This document shows positions 35,485 through 45,095 of a stretch of 64,000 bases of DNA, piece by piece (positions within the stretch are counted from its first letter, which is position 1; the number at the start of each line of letters is the position of its first letter). The DNA comes from Thermoplasmata archaeon (GTDB lineage: Archaea; Thermoplasmatota; Thermoplasmata; Methanomassiliicoccales; Methanomethylophilaceae), in NCBI GenBank assembly GCA_015063125.1, contig SUTB01000002.1, positions 28,720-92,719 on the forward strand, in the 5' to 3' direction. The position numbers were made by a program, and so were the translations under genes. The notes under the pieces were generated by a model. That model did no database searches and was not told where the DNA came from. It was given only the letters and a program-made list of their open reading frames with translations.

Positions 35485-37065
35485 ATGTCATCCAAGAAAA
35501 AGGAAATAGAGAGGACAGATGTAGAGAAAGCAATATGGGACATCGCACACGACCTGCGCGGATCCGTGGACGGATGGGACTTCAAGAACTTCGTGCTCAT
35601 CGCGATGTTCTACAGACAGATCTCGGAAGCCATGGAACGCTACTTCAACGAGCACGAGTGGGAGTCCGGTGACAAGGACTTCGACTACTCCAAGCTCGCT
35701 GACGAGCTCGCGAAGGTTGCCAGAGATGAGGCTATCAAGGCCAAGGGCTATTTCATCGCCCCGAGTCAGCTGTTCTGCAACATCGCAAAGAACGTAATGA
35801 CCCCGGAGGTACAGAAGGACCTCAACAAGACCCTTGAGGACATCTTCAAGAGCATCGTCGAGTCATCGGTAGGCACCAAGAGCGAGGAGAACTTCAGGGG
35901 GCTCTTCGACGACTTCGACGTCAACAGCAACAAGCTCGGACCGACCCTCGAGCAGAGGAACCTCAAGCTCGCCAAGTTGATCAGGGGCATCGCCGACATG
36001 CATCTCGCGGACCACTCCGATGCGATGAACGACTCGTTCGGTGACGCCTACCAGTTCCTGCTGACCATGTATGCATCTGACGCAGGAAAGTCCGGCGGTG
36101 AGTTCTTCACTCCCGCCGACGCCTCTGAACTCGTCGTAAGGCTCGCCACCATGGGTAGGACCTCGGTCAACAAGATCTACGATCCCTGCTGTGGTTCCGG
36201 TTCGCTGCTCCTCAAGGCTGCACAGATCCTCGGACCCGAGAACGTCAAGAAGTTCTTCGGTCAGGAGATCAACTTCACAAACTACAACCTGTGCAGGATC
36301 AACATGTTTGTCCACGATGTCGGATACGAGAGGTTCAGCATCAAGAACGACGACACCCTCAAGCACAACCAGCACGCAGGCAACATGCCCTTTGACGTGA
36401 TAGTGTCCAATCCGCCGTACTCCATCCACTGGGATGGGGAGGACGACCCGATACTGATCAATGACGAGAGGTACGCTCCTGCAGGAGTGCTCGCTCCCAA
36501 GTCCAAGGCCGACATGGCATTCCTGATGCACATGCTCTACTGCTTGGACAACTCAGGAACGGCTGCGGTCGTCTGCTTCCCGGGAATCTTCTACCGCAAA
36601 GGTGCGGAGCAGAAGATCAGGAAGTACATGGTCGACAACAATTTCGTCGATGCGGTCATCCAGCTGCCTCCGAACCTGTTCTTCGGAACAAGCATCGCGA
36701 CCTGCATCCTCATACTCAAGAAGAGCAGGACCGTCTCGGACATCGCGTTCATCGACGCCTCCGAGGAGTTCGTCAAGCAGACCAGCGACAACGTCCTGTC
36801 CAAGGAGAACATCGACAACATCGTCAAGCTCTATGCCGACAAGCAGAATATCGATTACAAGGCGGCAATCGTCCCCAAGCAGAAAGTGGCGGAGAAGGAG
36901 TACAACCTCTCCGTGTCCTCCTACGTCGAGAAGGAGGACACCCGTCCCCCCATCGACATCAAGCAGGTCAACGCAGACATCGCAAGGCTTGTGGCCGAAG
37001 GTAACGAGCTTCGCGTGAAGGTAGACGAGATCGTAGCAGCTATCGAGGCGAAGAGAGATGACTGA
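35485..37065 (+). CDS. hsdM: Type I restriction-modification DNA methyltransferase (M subunit)
   Basis: An N6-adenine methyltransferase of about 526 residues. An N-terminal HsdM helical domain (DVEKAIWDIAHDLRGSVDGW) is followed by GGEFFTPADASELVVRLAT, the SAM-binding motif YDPCCGSGSLLLKAA and the catalytic N-P-P-Y in VSNPPYSIHW. The frame also offers GTG at 35476; the start is uncertain. It overlaps hsdS by 8 bases. Codon use is GC-richer than in the neighbouring unknown genes, which suggests a different source. Confidence 0.95.
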   Translation: MSSKKKEIERTDVEKAIWDIAHDLRGSVDGWDFKNFVLIAMFYRQISEAMERYFNEHEWESGDKDFDYSKLADELAKVARDEAIKAKGYFIAPSQLFCNIAKNVMTPEVQKDLNKTLEDIFKSIVESSVGTKSEENFRGLFDDFDVNSNKLGPTLEQRNLKLAKLIRGIADMHLADHSDAMNDSFGDAYQFLLTMYASDAGKSGGEFFTPADASELVVRLATMGRTSVNKIYDPCCGSGSLLLKAAQILGPENVKKFFGQEINFTNYNLCRINMFVHDVGYERFSIKNDDTLKHNQHAGNMPFDVIVSNPPYSIHWDGEDDPILINDERYAPAGVLAPKSKADMAFLMHMLYCLDNSGTAAVVCFPGIFYRKGAEQKIRKYMVDNNFVDAVIQLPPNLFFGTSIATCILILKKSRTVSDIAFIDASEEFVKQTSDNVLSKENIDNIVKLYADKQNIDYKAAIVPKQKVAEKEYNLSVSSYVEKEDTRPPIDIKQVNADIARLVAEGNELRVKVDEIVAAIEAKRDD

Positions 37066-38332
37066 TTTCAACTCCTTGATTAAGAAGATCCTCGATTCTA
37101 CCGATGTTCAGTATAAGACACTCGGTGAACTTGCTATCGAGCCTATGTTTAAAGGCGCAGGTATCACACGCAAAGAGCTGTCTGATTCAGGCATACCTTG
37201 CGTACGTTACGCTGATATCTATACCACATATGGGGTCTGGTTCGATAAACCTGCAACATTCATGTCGATCGAGTCAGCATCCAGTTCAAAGTATGCGTAC
37301 AAAGGAGACATTCTTTTCGCTATCACAGGTGAAAAGGTAGAAGACATAGCAAAATCGACTGCTTATGTTGGTGAAGAACAGATCGCTGTTGGTGGAGACA
37401 TTGTTGTTCTCAGACATGATCAGGATCCCAAGTATCTATCCTATGTTTTGTCAACAACCATGGCTCAGAAGCAGAAATCATTCGGTAAGGTCAAGAGCAA
37501 GGTCGTCCACAGTTGTATTCCTGATATTTCCAAGATCGTAGTACCAATACCTTCGAAGGACGTACAGCATGCAATAGTCGAGGTACTCGATGCTTTATCA
37601 TCGTATAGCGGGCAGTTATCACTACAGTTGGACGTTCGCAATATCCAACTTAGGTACATGAGGGACACTATGCTTGGGGTGGCGTCCGATGATTCTGGAA
37701 AGACCCATTTCCTCTGTCACCACAGTTCAATGTTGGACAAAACCGATGTTACCTATGTGAAAGTGTCTGAGTTGTTCAATCTGCGTAATGGATATACTCC
37801 TTCCAAATCTGAACCATCATTCTGGACCGATGGTAACATACCCTGGTTCGTGATGGATGATATCCGTCAGTCCGGATCTGTACTCGCAGATTCTTCTCAG
37901 CATATCACAGATGTTGCTGTAAAGGGCGATCTGTTCAAGGCAAACAGTATCATCCTATCTACATCTGCGACAATTGGGTATCATGCACTAATCACTGTAC
38001 CTTTCCTTTGTAACCAGAGATTCACATGTATGACGGTCAAGGATGCGTACAAGGACAAGGTCAACGTCAAGTTCCTCTACCATTACATGTATGTGATCGA
38101 CGAGTGGTGCAAGGCGAACACTTTCCAGTCTAGCTTCCAGGCTGTGGATATGGATAGCTTCAAGGAACTGCTGATTCCCTTGCCTTCCAAAGAGGTGCAG
38201 GATACCATCGCTGATTTGTTCGATTCGGCTACTGCCTTGATCGACAACCTTGCTAATGAGATGTCTGCCCGTGACATCCAGTATCAGTACTACAGGGACC
38301 TTATCCTGTCGTTCGGAGGTGTGGAATCATGA
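37058..38332 (+). CDS. hsdS: Type I restriction-modification specificity subunit
   Basis: A 424-residue protein with two target recognition domains in tandem. The first begins KTLGELAIEPMFKGAGITRK, the second YVKVSELFNLRNGYTPSKSE, each followed by a conserved helix (PSKDVQHAIVEVLDALSSYS; PSKEVQDTIADLFDSATALI). It fixes the bipartite target sequence. It overlaps hsdM by 8 and hsdR by 4 bases. Base composition is lower in G+C than hsdM, as is common for exchanged specificity genes. Confidence 0.94.
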   Translation: MTDFNSLIKKILDSTDVQYKTLGELAIEPMFKGAGITRKELSDSGIPCVRYADIYTTYGVWFDKPATFMSIESASSSKYAYKGDILFAITGEKVEDIAKSTAYVGEEQIAVGGDIVVLRHDQDPKYLSYVLSTTMAQKQKSFGKVKSKVVHSCIPDISKIVVPIPSKDVQHAIVEVLDALSSYSGQLSLQLDVRNIQLRYMRDTMLGVASDDSGKTHFLCHHSSMLDKTDVTYVKVSELFNLRNGYTPSKSEPSFWTDGNIPWFVMDDIRQSGSVLADSSQHITDVAVKGDLFKANSIILSTSATIGYHALITVPFLCNQRFTCMTVKDAYKDKVNVKFLYHYMYVIDEWCKANTFQSSFQAVDMDSFKELLIPLPSKEVQDTIADLFDSATALIDNLANEMSARDIQYQYYRDLILSFGGVES

Positions 38333-41300
38333 CATCATTGTTCAATGGCCCCACTGTGGTGGGGGCATACACCTCCCAGTTCAAGCCCAGCGATAATTAC
38401 GAATCTGAGGCTCAGCTCGAGGAAGAGATGATTAAGACCCTGTGCACCGTCGGATACGAGTTCAGACCGGATATCAACGATTCGAAGAGCATCATGCAGA
38501 ACCTCAGGGAACAGATGGAGGCTCTGAACGGAACTAAGTTCTCCGATCCAGAGTGGAACCAGATCCTTAACAACCATCTGTTGAACGACAATGATTCGCC
38601 AGTGGTCTCCAAGACCGAGAGGTTCCAATACTTCAGCCGTTACCCTCTCAGGCGTGATGATGGGTCGACTTTAAACATTGACATCATCGACAAGCAGGAC
38701 CTTTCCCGCAACAAGATGCAAGTGATCCATCAGTATGTTGCAGAGGACGGACTTCATGTCAACCGTTATGATGTGACCCTTCTCTGCAACGGGTTGCCTG
38801 TGGTCCATGTCGAGCTTAAACGCAGGGGAGTACCTCTCATCGAGGCGTTCAACCAGATTCGCCGTTACGGTAAGGAGAGCTTCTGGTCCGGTAACAGGCT
38901 GTTTGAATACGTTCAGCTGTTCGTCATCTCGAACGGCACGATGACCAAGTACTACTCCAATACTACCAGGTACAACTCCATCGATGTTAGGGAGGGAACT
39001 GTCAGTCCGAAGGTCGTCACCACATGCAACAGTTTCGAGTTCACCTCGTTCTGGACCGATGTAGAGAACAACCACATCGAGGAACTGATGGATTTCTCTG
39101 TCACATTCCTGGCGAAGGATACGATACTGAAGGTGCTGACCAGATACTGCGTGTTCAACACCGAGAAGCAGCTTCTCGTCATGCGCCCGTATCAGATCGC
39201 TGCATCAGAAGCCATCATGTATCGTGTGAACTACGCGATACAGAACGGCATCAACTCATGCCCGGAAGCAGGGGGATACATTTGGCATACGACCGGAAGC
39301 GGGAAAACCCTCACTTCCTTCAAGACCGCTCAGCTGATGAGTTCCACTCCTGAGATCGACAAGGTGATATTCGTCGTCGACAGGAAGGACCTCGACTATC
39401 AGAGCATGAAGGAGTTCGAGAAATTCCAGGAGGGGGCCGTCAATGGATCGTCCAACACCAGAATGCTCAAGAAGGTCCTCGATGACGATTCCAAAAGGAT
39501 AGTGGTCACCACCATCCAGAAGCTCAGCAGGTTCGTTCGCAGTTATGCTTATCATCCTCTGTACAAGAAACGTGTCGTCATCATCTTCGACGAATGTCAC
39601 CGTTCTCAGTTTGGTGTCATGCATAAGGACATCACCGATGCGTTCAGGAACTATCACCTGTTCGGTTTCACCGGTACCCCGATATTCCCTGAGAATGCAC
39701 ACGGCTCAGTATCTATCGACAAGTACTCAGCACCTCAGACCACCGAGCAGCGCTTCGGGCCTCGTCTCCATACATACACCATCGTTGATGCCTTCAGGGA
39801 CAACAACGTCCTTCGCTTCAAGGTTGATTACGTATCGACGATGAGGATGAAGGCGGAAGCCGATGATAAGTTGGTGGAGGACATCGACAGGAATACCCTC
39901 ATGGATCCCAAGAGGATTGGCAACAATGTGGACTACATCCTTGATAACGTGGACGCCAAGACGCATATGCACGAGAGTTACATGCTTGGCGACAGACGTG
40001 TCTGGGGATTCAACTCCATGTTCGCGGTCGGTTCCACCCAGATGGCCATCGCGTACTACAAGATGTTCAAGAAGAAGATCGCTGAGCGCAACAAGGACTT
40101 CAAGGTCGCCGTGATCTACACCTATCAGGCGAACCAGGAGTTCGATGACTGGGAGCCTTCGGGCGACGATGATGACATCATCGGTGTCTTTGATGCCAAG
40201 GAAGAGCTCGCCAACGCCGTCAATGATTACAACCATCTCTTCGGGGAGGTCACCGATTACTCCATCGATGGCGACGGATTCGGTAGGTACTACAAGAACG
40301 TCTCTGAGAGGATGAAGAGGCGCGACCTCGATCTTCTGATTGTAGTTGACATGTTCCTCACTGGATTCGACTCCAAGGCGCTCAACACCCTGTGGGTGGA
40401 CCGTAATTTTAAGTATCATGGTCTGATCCAGGCGTTCTCGCGTACCAATCGTATCATCAACAAGGTGAAGGATCATGGTAACATCGTCTGCTTCAGGAAG
40501 ATGAAGAAGAGGGTCGACGAGGCCATCGCCCTGTTCGGGGATAGCAATGCAGGAGGGGATATCATCATGCTCCCCTTCAGCGACTACTATGACGGTTATC
40601 TCAAGGATAACGGCCAGTATGTTCCCGGTTTCAAGGATCTAGTGCAGGATCTCAACAATAAGTATCCGCCACAGGCCTTCCCCTTGAAGACCGAGGACGA
40701 GCTGTTCGAGTTCGTGACCTTGTTCGGAAAGATCCTCCGTATGTACAACCTCCTGATGTCCTACGACGATTTCACCCCGGACAAGAGGATCTTGACTCCC
40801 GGACAGATACAAAACTACAAGAGCCGCTATCTTGATGCTCATGATCAGGTCAAGAGACTCAGAATGAGGGACAAGGTAGACATCAGGGACGATCTAATTT
40901 TCGAGACCGAGTTGTTGTTCCAGAACACCATCACCGTATCATATATCCTTTCGATGATCGAAGGTCGCGAATGGGGCGGAGAAGGCGACAGGGAGTTCAA
41001 GCTTGACATCGAGCGCAAAATCAAGGGTGATATCAGGCTTCGTAGCAAGCTGTCCCTGATCATGGCCTACATCAACAGGGTCAGCGACACGTCAGAAGCG
41101 AATATCGATTGGAACGAATTCGTCAAGCAGAGGCGCACCAAGGAATTGGATGAAATCGTCAACAAGTTCAGTTTGAACAGGGAGAAGACATTCGCCTTCA
41201 TCGATTCTGCCTTGGAGAACGACTACTACAGTTCAGATGGATCGGACTTCTCTGAGCTCTTGCCCAAGACATCGAGGTTCAGTCAATCGGATGAGCGTAA

Positions 41301-41367
41301 GGCCAGCATTACAGAGATCGATGAAGCACTCCGCGAATACTTCGAACTTTACAAAGAAACCGTTTGA
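38329..41367 (+). CDS. hsdR: Type I restriction endonuclease (R subunit)
   Basis: A 1012-residue subunit. The N-terminal nuclease part carries VVHVELKRRGVPL (E-x-K). The translocase has Walker A HTTGSGKTLTS, box II DECHRSQFG, box III GFTGTPIF and a motif VI region QAFSRTNRII. A C-terminal helical region follows for contacts with HsdM. The length is normal and no frameshift is seen, so the system appears complete and active. Confidence 0.95.
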   Translation: MTSLFNGPTVVGAYTSQFKPSDNYESEAQLEEEMIKTLCTVGYEFRPDINDSKSIMQNLREQMEALNGTKFSDPEWNQILNNHLLNDNDSPVVSKTERFQYFSRYPLRRDDGSTLNIDIIDKQDLSRNKMQVIHQYVAEDGLHVNRYDVTLLCNGLPVVHVELKRRGVPLIEAFNQIRRYGKESFWSGNRLFEYVQLFVISNGTMTKYYSNTTRYNSIDVREGTVSPKVVTTCNSFEFTSFWTDVENNHIEELMDFSVTFLAKDTILKVLTRYCVFNTEKQLLVMRPYQIAASEAIMYRVNYAIQNGINSCPEAGGYIWHTTGSGKTLTSFKTAQLMSSTPEIDKVIFVVDRKDLDYQSMKEFEKFQEGAVNGSSNTRMLKKVLDDDSKRIVVTTIQKLSRFVRSYAYHPLYKKRVVIIFDECHRSQFGVMHKDITDAFRNYHLFGFTGTPIFPENAHGSVSIDKYSAPQTTEQRFGPRLHTYTIVDAFRDNNVLRFKVDYVSTMRMKAEADDKLVEDIDRNTLMDPKRIGNNVDYILDNVDAKTHMHESYMLGDRRVWGFNSMFAVGSTQMAIAYYKMFKKKIAERNKDFKVAVIYTYQANQEFDDWEPSGDDDDIIGVFDAKEELANAVNDYNHLFGEVTDYSIDGDGFGRYYKNVSERMKRRDLDLLIVVDMFLTGFDSKALNTLWVDRNFKYHGLIQAFSRTNRIINKVKDHGNIVCFRKMKKRVDEAIALFGDSNAGGDIIMLPFSDYYDGYLKDNGQYVPGFKDLVQDLNNKYPPQAFPLKTEDELFEFVTLFGKILRMYNLLMSYDDFTPDKRILTPGQIQNYKSRYLDAHDQVKRLRMRDKVDIRDDLIFETELLFQNTITVSYILSMIEGREWGGEGDREFKLDIERKIKGDIRLRSKLSLIMAYINRVSDTSEANIDWNEFVKQRRTKELDEIVNKFSLNREKTFAFIDSALENDYYSSDGSDFSELLPKTSRFSQSDERKASITEIDEALREYFELYKETV

Positions 41368-41437
41368 AACAATGGGGTTTACACCCCATTTTACATTTTC
41401 CATTTCCTTCTTTATATATGAAAGTAGATGACCTATC

Positions 41438-41668
41438 ATGTCCCTAGAACCTATTCCGATGGATAAAGTCAAGAAAGTCGCCAAGCATTTCGGTCTCTGT
41501 CCTATCAGGATCAAGGGGACTACAGCGGTTAATATTTGTAAAAACTTCAACGAAAAGAGGTATGAGATGATCACCTGGGAAGATTTCGAGCAGTCACTCG
41601 ATGCCAAAGGTCTTCAAGTGTACATGGAGCCCAGCAGTGCCTTCTTGAAGATCATGAAGAAGCGTTGA
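41438..41668 (+). CDS. 76-residue unknown protein downstream of hsdR
   Basis: A small basic protein, MSLEPIPMDKVKKVAKHFGL onward. A TATA-like ctttatatatga about 25 bases before the ATG suggests its own leaderless promoter and not readthrough from hsdR. It ends three bases before the convergent stop of the HARE-HTH gene. No family recognised; anti-restriction or regulatory roles are only guesses. Confidence 0.55.
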   Translation: MSLEPIPMDKVKKVAKHFGLCPIRIKGTTAVNICKNFNEKRYEMITWEDFEQSLDAKGLQVYMEPSSAFLKIMKKR

Positions 41669-41671
41669 GCT

Positions 41672-42607
41672 TCACAGATTCTTAGTGGAAATCTTCTTTT
41701 TCTCCACATACTCTTTGAGCTGCTCCTCATCCATTACTTCATCACAGGTCCCGGGTACGATATACCCTAATTTCAGGGAATCGTTGATGAATTTCACGAA
41801 TTTGGAGAAATCCTTGTTTATAGAGCAGAGGTCGTCTATCATCGCGATGTCCAGATCGTTCTCTCTGGAAGGCAGTAATATCTCCGACTGATGCACATCC
41901 TCAAGATTGAGCTTGATCACGCCGATCCCGAACGATCCGTTCAGACGGTTCAGCTGTTCCATCGCATCCTCTGTTATTATGGGCGCTACCAGGTAACCCT
42001 CGTTAGCCCATGAAGAGTTCGATACTGCCTGGAAGTAATACTGTCTAACATTCCCTCCGGTGATCTCCTTCTTTAATTCGAATGAGAACATCATCACAGT
42101 ATTGATGCCCGCATAGTTCGCTAGCGTAATAGTTCCTGGATTCAGATCGTCGAAGGGCATGTGTACCGATACCAGATCCGGATGCATCCATTGTTCTGCG
42201 TTCTTCCCAGCTTTAGTGGAATGTTCCTGATATATCGTCATTGTCTGGGCATGGAAATGTGTATCAGAATTCACATAGGATACCATCAGCGGATGGAGAT
42301 CCCTCTCCATGACCTTGGATGATGTTTTCTGTGCAGGGGTTGCCTTCGGCTCTGTTTGATCGTATGCATATCCTTTTAATCCGAATTTCTGAGGGTGTGT
42401 AGAGACTTTGACGAATACGCTGTCCTCATGCTTCTGGATGTCGGTATAGATCTGAGCACCCAGAGTATTCCAAGGGGTCTTCCCCTTCACACTGGTCTTC
42501 TTATCATATCCCTTGTCGACAGCATATGCCCACATCTCCTCCGGATTCATGGGGATTTTTGTCTCTTCAAGGATTTTCTTCGATAACTGCAGACCAGTCA
42601 ACATCAT
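41672..42607 (-). CDS. HARE-HTH / PD-(D/E)XK protein (COG2958-like)
   Basis: A 311-residue protein. The N-terminal domain (PMNPEEMWAYAVDKGYDKKT, then TPWNTLGAQIYTDIQKHEDS) has the HARE-HTH layout. The C-terminal domain has ERDLHPLMVSYV, WMHPDLVSVHMP and FSFELKKEI, an arrangement like PD-(D/E)XK nucleases, with the acidic residues and E-x-K. Aravind and colleagues linked HARE-HTH to restriction enzymes, and COG2958/HrgA proteins share this architecture. Its place beside a type I system supports a restriction role. The activity is inferred. Confidence 0.7.
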   Translation of the reverse strand: MMLTGLQLSKKILEETKIPMNPEEMWAYAVDKGYDKKTSVKGKTPWNTLGAQIYTDIQKHEDSVFVKVSTHPQKFGLKGYAYDQTEPKATPAQKTSSKVMERDLHPLMVSYVNSDTHFHAQTMTIYQEHSTKAGKNAEQWMHPDLVSVHMPFDDLNPGTITLANYAGINTVMMFSFELKKEITGGNVRQYYFQAVSNSSWANEGYLVAPIITEDAMEQLNRLNGSFGIGVIKLNLEDVHQSEILLPSRENDLDIAMIDDLCSINKDFSKFVKFINDSLKLGYIVPGTCDEVMDEEQLKEYVEKKKISTKNL

Positions 42608-42678
42608 ACTATCGTGCAGTTATCGTAATTGTCAATTTTAGAGGTTTGGAATAGAGGTGGCTTTCGCCACCTCATTTG

Positions 42679-43041
42679 TCAGGAGTTTGCTGTGCTCATT
42701 TCGGCACTCAGTTTCCTTTTGAGCTCTCTGAGGTCTGATTTCTGTCTGGCTATGAGTTCTCTGAGCTCGGGAACCTTGTCTTTCCTCATCGCTCCACCGG
42801 CTACATCTACGATCTTGTCAGTGTCCTCAGGGTTGAGTCCAAGCATCCTCATCCCCTCATCGAACTTTTTAGGATCGTTGTAAGCGTAGAATCTGTTCTT
42901 GTCAAGGTACTCGTTGAGTTCCTTGACCTGCTCCTTCTTGAGTCTTACGACTTCAGGGTGCTTGTTCACAGTCTTGGCGATATCGCCCTTTTTTGAGGTA
43001 AGCTGTTTTTTGTTTTTCTTTTCATTCTTCTTTGTAGACAT
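42679..43041 (-). CDS. Small basic coiled-coil protein, unknown
   Basis: A protein of about 120 residues. The start is very lysine-rich (MSTKKNEKKNKKQLTSKKGD), followed by charged helices (KKEQVKELNEYLDKNRFYAY, then RKDKVPELRELIARQKSDLR). ATG 43041 is preceded by GGAAGG and is preferred over an upstream in-frame start at 43074. No family recognised. It may bind nucleic acid, judging only from charge. Confidence 0.6.
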   Translation of the reverse strand: MSTKKNEKKNKKQLTSKKGDIAKTVNKHPEVVRLKKEQVKELNEYLDKNRFYAYNDPKKFDEGMRMLGLNPEDTDKIVDVAGGAMRKDKVPELRELIARQKSDLRELKRKLSAEMSTANS

Positions 43042-43224
43042 GTTATGCCTTCCGGGGATAACCCCGAACGGCACGGTGGAGGCCCCGCCTTACATTGCTT
43101 TACGATGAAATCGGAAAGGTTGATATGGTGGGGCCGATACAGTGAAGGGGTATACCCGAAGGCCTTAGCGTTTCGGCTAATTAATTAAACCCTACTGTTG
43201 CATGTAACATGACTTCATCTTAAC

Positions 43225-43240
43225 ACCTCTAATCAGAGGT
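43225..43240 (-). terminator. Short hairpin after the frameshifted gene
   Basis: A 6-bp stem, acctct and agaggt, with a 4-base loop directly abuts the TAA at 43241-43243 on the minus strand. A possible terminator. Confidence 0.4.
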
Positions 43241-43947
43241 TTAGTATTCATAATCAAAGGTGCACTCAGTTTCTTTTTTGGTGCTTATCCTTTTCTTCGC
43301 AGGAGTCTTTCTATCCCACATGTAACCGCTGCAGCATGTCTGCCCCGAGTCCTCCCAACAGGAGGATTCCTTTCCTTGTTCTTGGACTTCCTCCTTAGAC
43401 ACGTCTTGCATGATTCCTCCACGGGATACATAGCCAGATTCATCAATGGCGGGACATCGTAACTCAACTGAAGTTGGATCCCTATCCTCTCGGCACACTC
43501 ACATATCTGATCGAATTCCTCATTGCGGACCATCGATCCCGGTATGTTGCCCATGAGGTTGATCCTCTTCGCATCCTCATGCGATATGTTCCTGCTGAAC
43601 GGTCTCAGGCAAGGCGTTCCGTACATGTAGTGCACCCTCCATTTCATCATCTCTCTGGGGAGCTTGTGTTTGTAGCATTCTATCGCGAAATGCTCCAGGT
43701 CGAAGGTCGGGTCGTATGGGTGCAAATCATATCTGTCTATCCCGGAGTCAGGTTCGATATCCGCCAGGTATTCTCCCGAATCGAGTTTCAGATGCAGCGT
43801 GTCCCCATCGATCCATGCTTCTCTCAGAGGCTCGTACTTCCACGGGCGTATCTGCTTGCCGTTCAGGTAATGCCATCTGTAGGGATGCGGGTCTATGCAA
43901 TCCATGACTTCTCCGGTGCTTTTCACCATCTTCTTCACACCCATCAC
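43241..43947 (-). pseudogene. Unknown protein gene with a likely frameshift near the 3' end
   Basis: The main frame from 43947 or 43944 encodes VKSTGEVMDCIDPHPYRWHY onward and reaches EESCKTCLRRKSKNKE. Past that point its own frame gives an arginine-rich, unnatural tail to a TGA near 43285, whereas the neighbouring frame continues naturally with SSCWEDSGQTCCSGYMWDRK to TAA at 43241. The shift falls near 43360-43375, in an A/G-rich aaggaaaggaa stretch. The repaired protein would have about 235 residues with a cysteine-rich C-terminus that could bind zinc. Function unknown. The break could also be a sequencing error. Confidence 0.55.
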
Positions 43948-43949
43948 CT

Positions 43950-44195
43950 TTAGAACCAGCTGCAGGCATCCCAGTCCTTGAACTGGGACTCATAGCTGCG
44001 GGAATGGTCCACCTCCAGGCATCTGAGCCATGACCCTTTCCCCGAGGGCATCTTGTTCAGATCCTCAACGAGAGCCTCTGCATCCATCCTGTATGTAGTC
44101 TTGTGATTACCATCGTAATCCTCAAGCCATGTCGGCCCCTTCGATACAGGCTTGTCCTCGAATGCGAACATCGTCATCTGCGTTACCATCGCCAT
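43950..44195 (-). CDS. 81-residue unknown protein
   Basis: MAMVTQMTMFAFEDKPVSKG onward, ending KDWDACSWF. It is preceded by GGTGAGAAG at good spacing and ends two bases before the next gene, so the two form an operon with 42679. Small acidic-aromatic protein; no family recognised. The set resembles cargo genes of plasmids or integrative elements. Confidence 0.55.
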   Translation of the reverse strand: MAMVTQMTMFAFEDKPVSKGPTWLEDYDGNHKTTYRMDAEALVEDLNKMPSGKGSWLRCLEVDHSRSYESQFKDWDACSWF

Positions 44196-44238
44196 CTTCT
44201 CACCTTTTGGATAGGGGCCTTCCGGCCCCTGTAGGGTT

Positions 44239-44352
44239 TCAATACTCCTCCGGAGTGAGGATGGTGGTCACGGATCTGTCGCATTCGGTTATGATGTAGA
44301 TCTTCCCGAAATCGGTCTCATAGCTGCTGAATAGCCTGTCCGACCATTCGCC
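44239..44352 (-). pseudogene. 3' fragment of an unknown gene
   Basis: A minus-strand frame encodes GEWSDRLFSSYETDFGKIYI and then TECDRSVTTILTPEEY before TGA at 44239. It has natural composition but no start codon: coding character stops at about 44352, exactly where a different plus-strand fragment begins. It seems to be the tail of a gene cut by rearrangement. Confidence 0.45.
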
Positions 44353-44359
44353 GGACTCT

Positions 44360-44590
44360 CCGCTTCCAGCGGACGGGGAGTTCACATTCTATTCGGATGC
44401 AGAGGATGGGACCACGGTGGAGCTGATATTCAAGGCAGGTAGTGTATCGAGGATAGTCTCGGGAACCTTTTCGGACGGCGTGTGCACGGTGACCTACAAG
44501 GGCATGTCCTCTGGGGTATCCTTCGAGCTTTCCGGCAGGACGCCGGAGGCGGACGAAGATATTCTGATGAAGATCTCGGCCGTCCTGTAA
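44360..44590 (+). pseudogene. 3' fragment of a beta-rich protein gene
   Basis: A plus-strand frame encodes PLPADGEFTFYSDAEDGTTV and then ELIFKAGSVSRIVSGTFSDG to a TAA at 44590. The pattern is that of a small beta-sandwich or lipoprotein-like domain. No start codon or ribosome-binding site is present, and an in-frame TAG lies shortly upstream. It abuts the minus-strand fragment ending at 44352, which marks a recombination junction. Confidence 0.45.
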
Positions 44591-44634
44591 GGGACCGGCC
44601 GTTCCTCCACACTCGTCTGCTGAAACCATAAAAC

Positions 44635-44656
44635 GGCCTTCCCATGAGGGAAGGCC
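44635..44656 (+). terminator. Hairpin terminator
   Basis: A perfect 9-bp stem, ggccttccc and gggaaggcc, with the loop atga is followed by the pyrimidine-rich ctcttatctctt. It lies 45 bases after the plus-strand gene fragment and probably ended its transcript. Confidence 0.55.
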
Positions 44657-45095
44657 CTCTTATCTCTTGTTAATGGAATCATTCTTCGTGAAACCAATCT
44701 AACCCGACTAAAACCGCTTACACAATTAATGTTGCTCCATCCAATTATTTCTCTTCCGATTTTCAATAATGACGGAAGTAACTGAAGAAATGGGTATCAG
44801 AATTTCGTTCACAACTTGTCAATTCTGATGATTATTCAAGGATCAAAAATGTCCGATTTAGACGAGCGCTAAAACCATGTCCCCGGATTCGCGAAGTATC
44901 GGAAGAAGGAGTCTGACCGAAGGTACCGCTAACGACTATGCGGATATCAACAGACACGAATCATTTCTTTTTGGATTCTTTCATTGAACCCCCGAACCGA
45001 AGAGTTTGTGAATGATTGCAGTAGGACCTCTTCACAAAAAGTTAGGTATAAGATGCTCTTAAACAGAAACAAAGGTTATTTTCTAGGCCCCATCG
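44657..45095. other. Intergenic stretch, no gene seen
   Basis: About 440 bases with stops in all frames and no recognised RNA or repeat. It separates the broken cargo genes from the two-gene membrane module. Confidence 0.45.

Noticed and set aside
39727-40476. 249-codon minus frame opposite hsdR
   Set aside because: Shadow of the type I restriction subunit gene.
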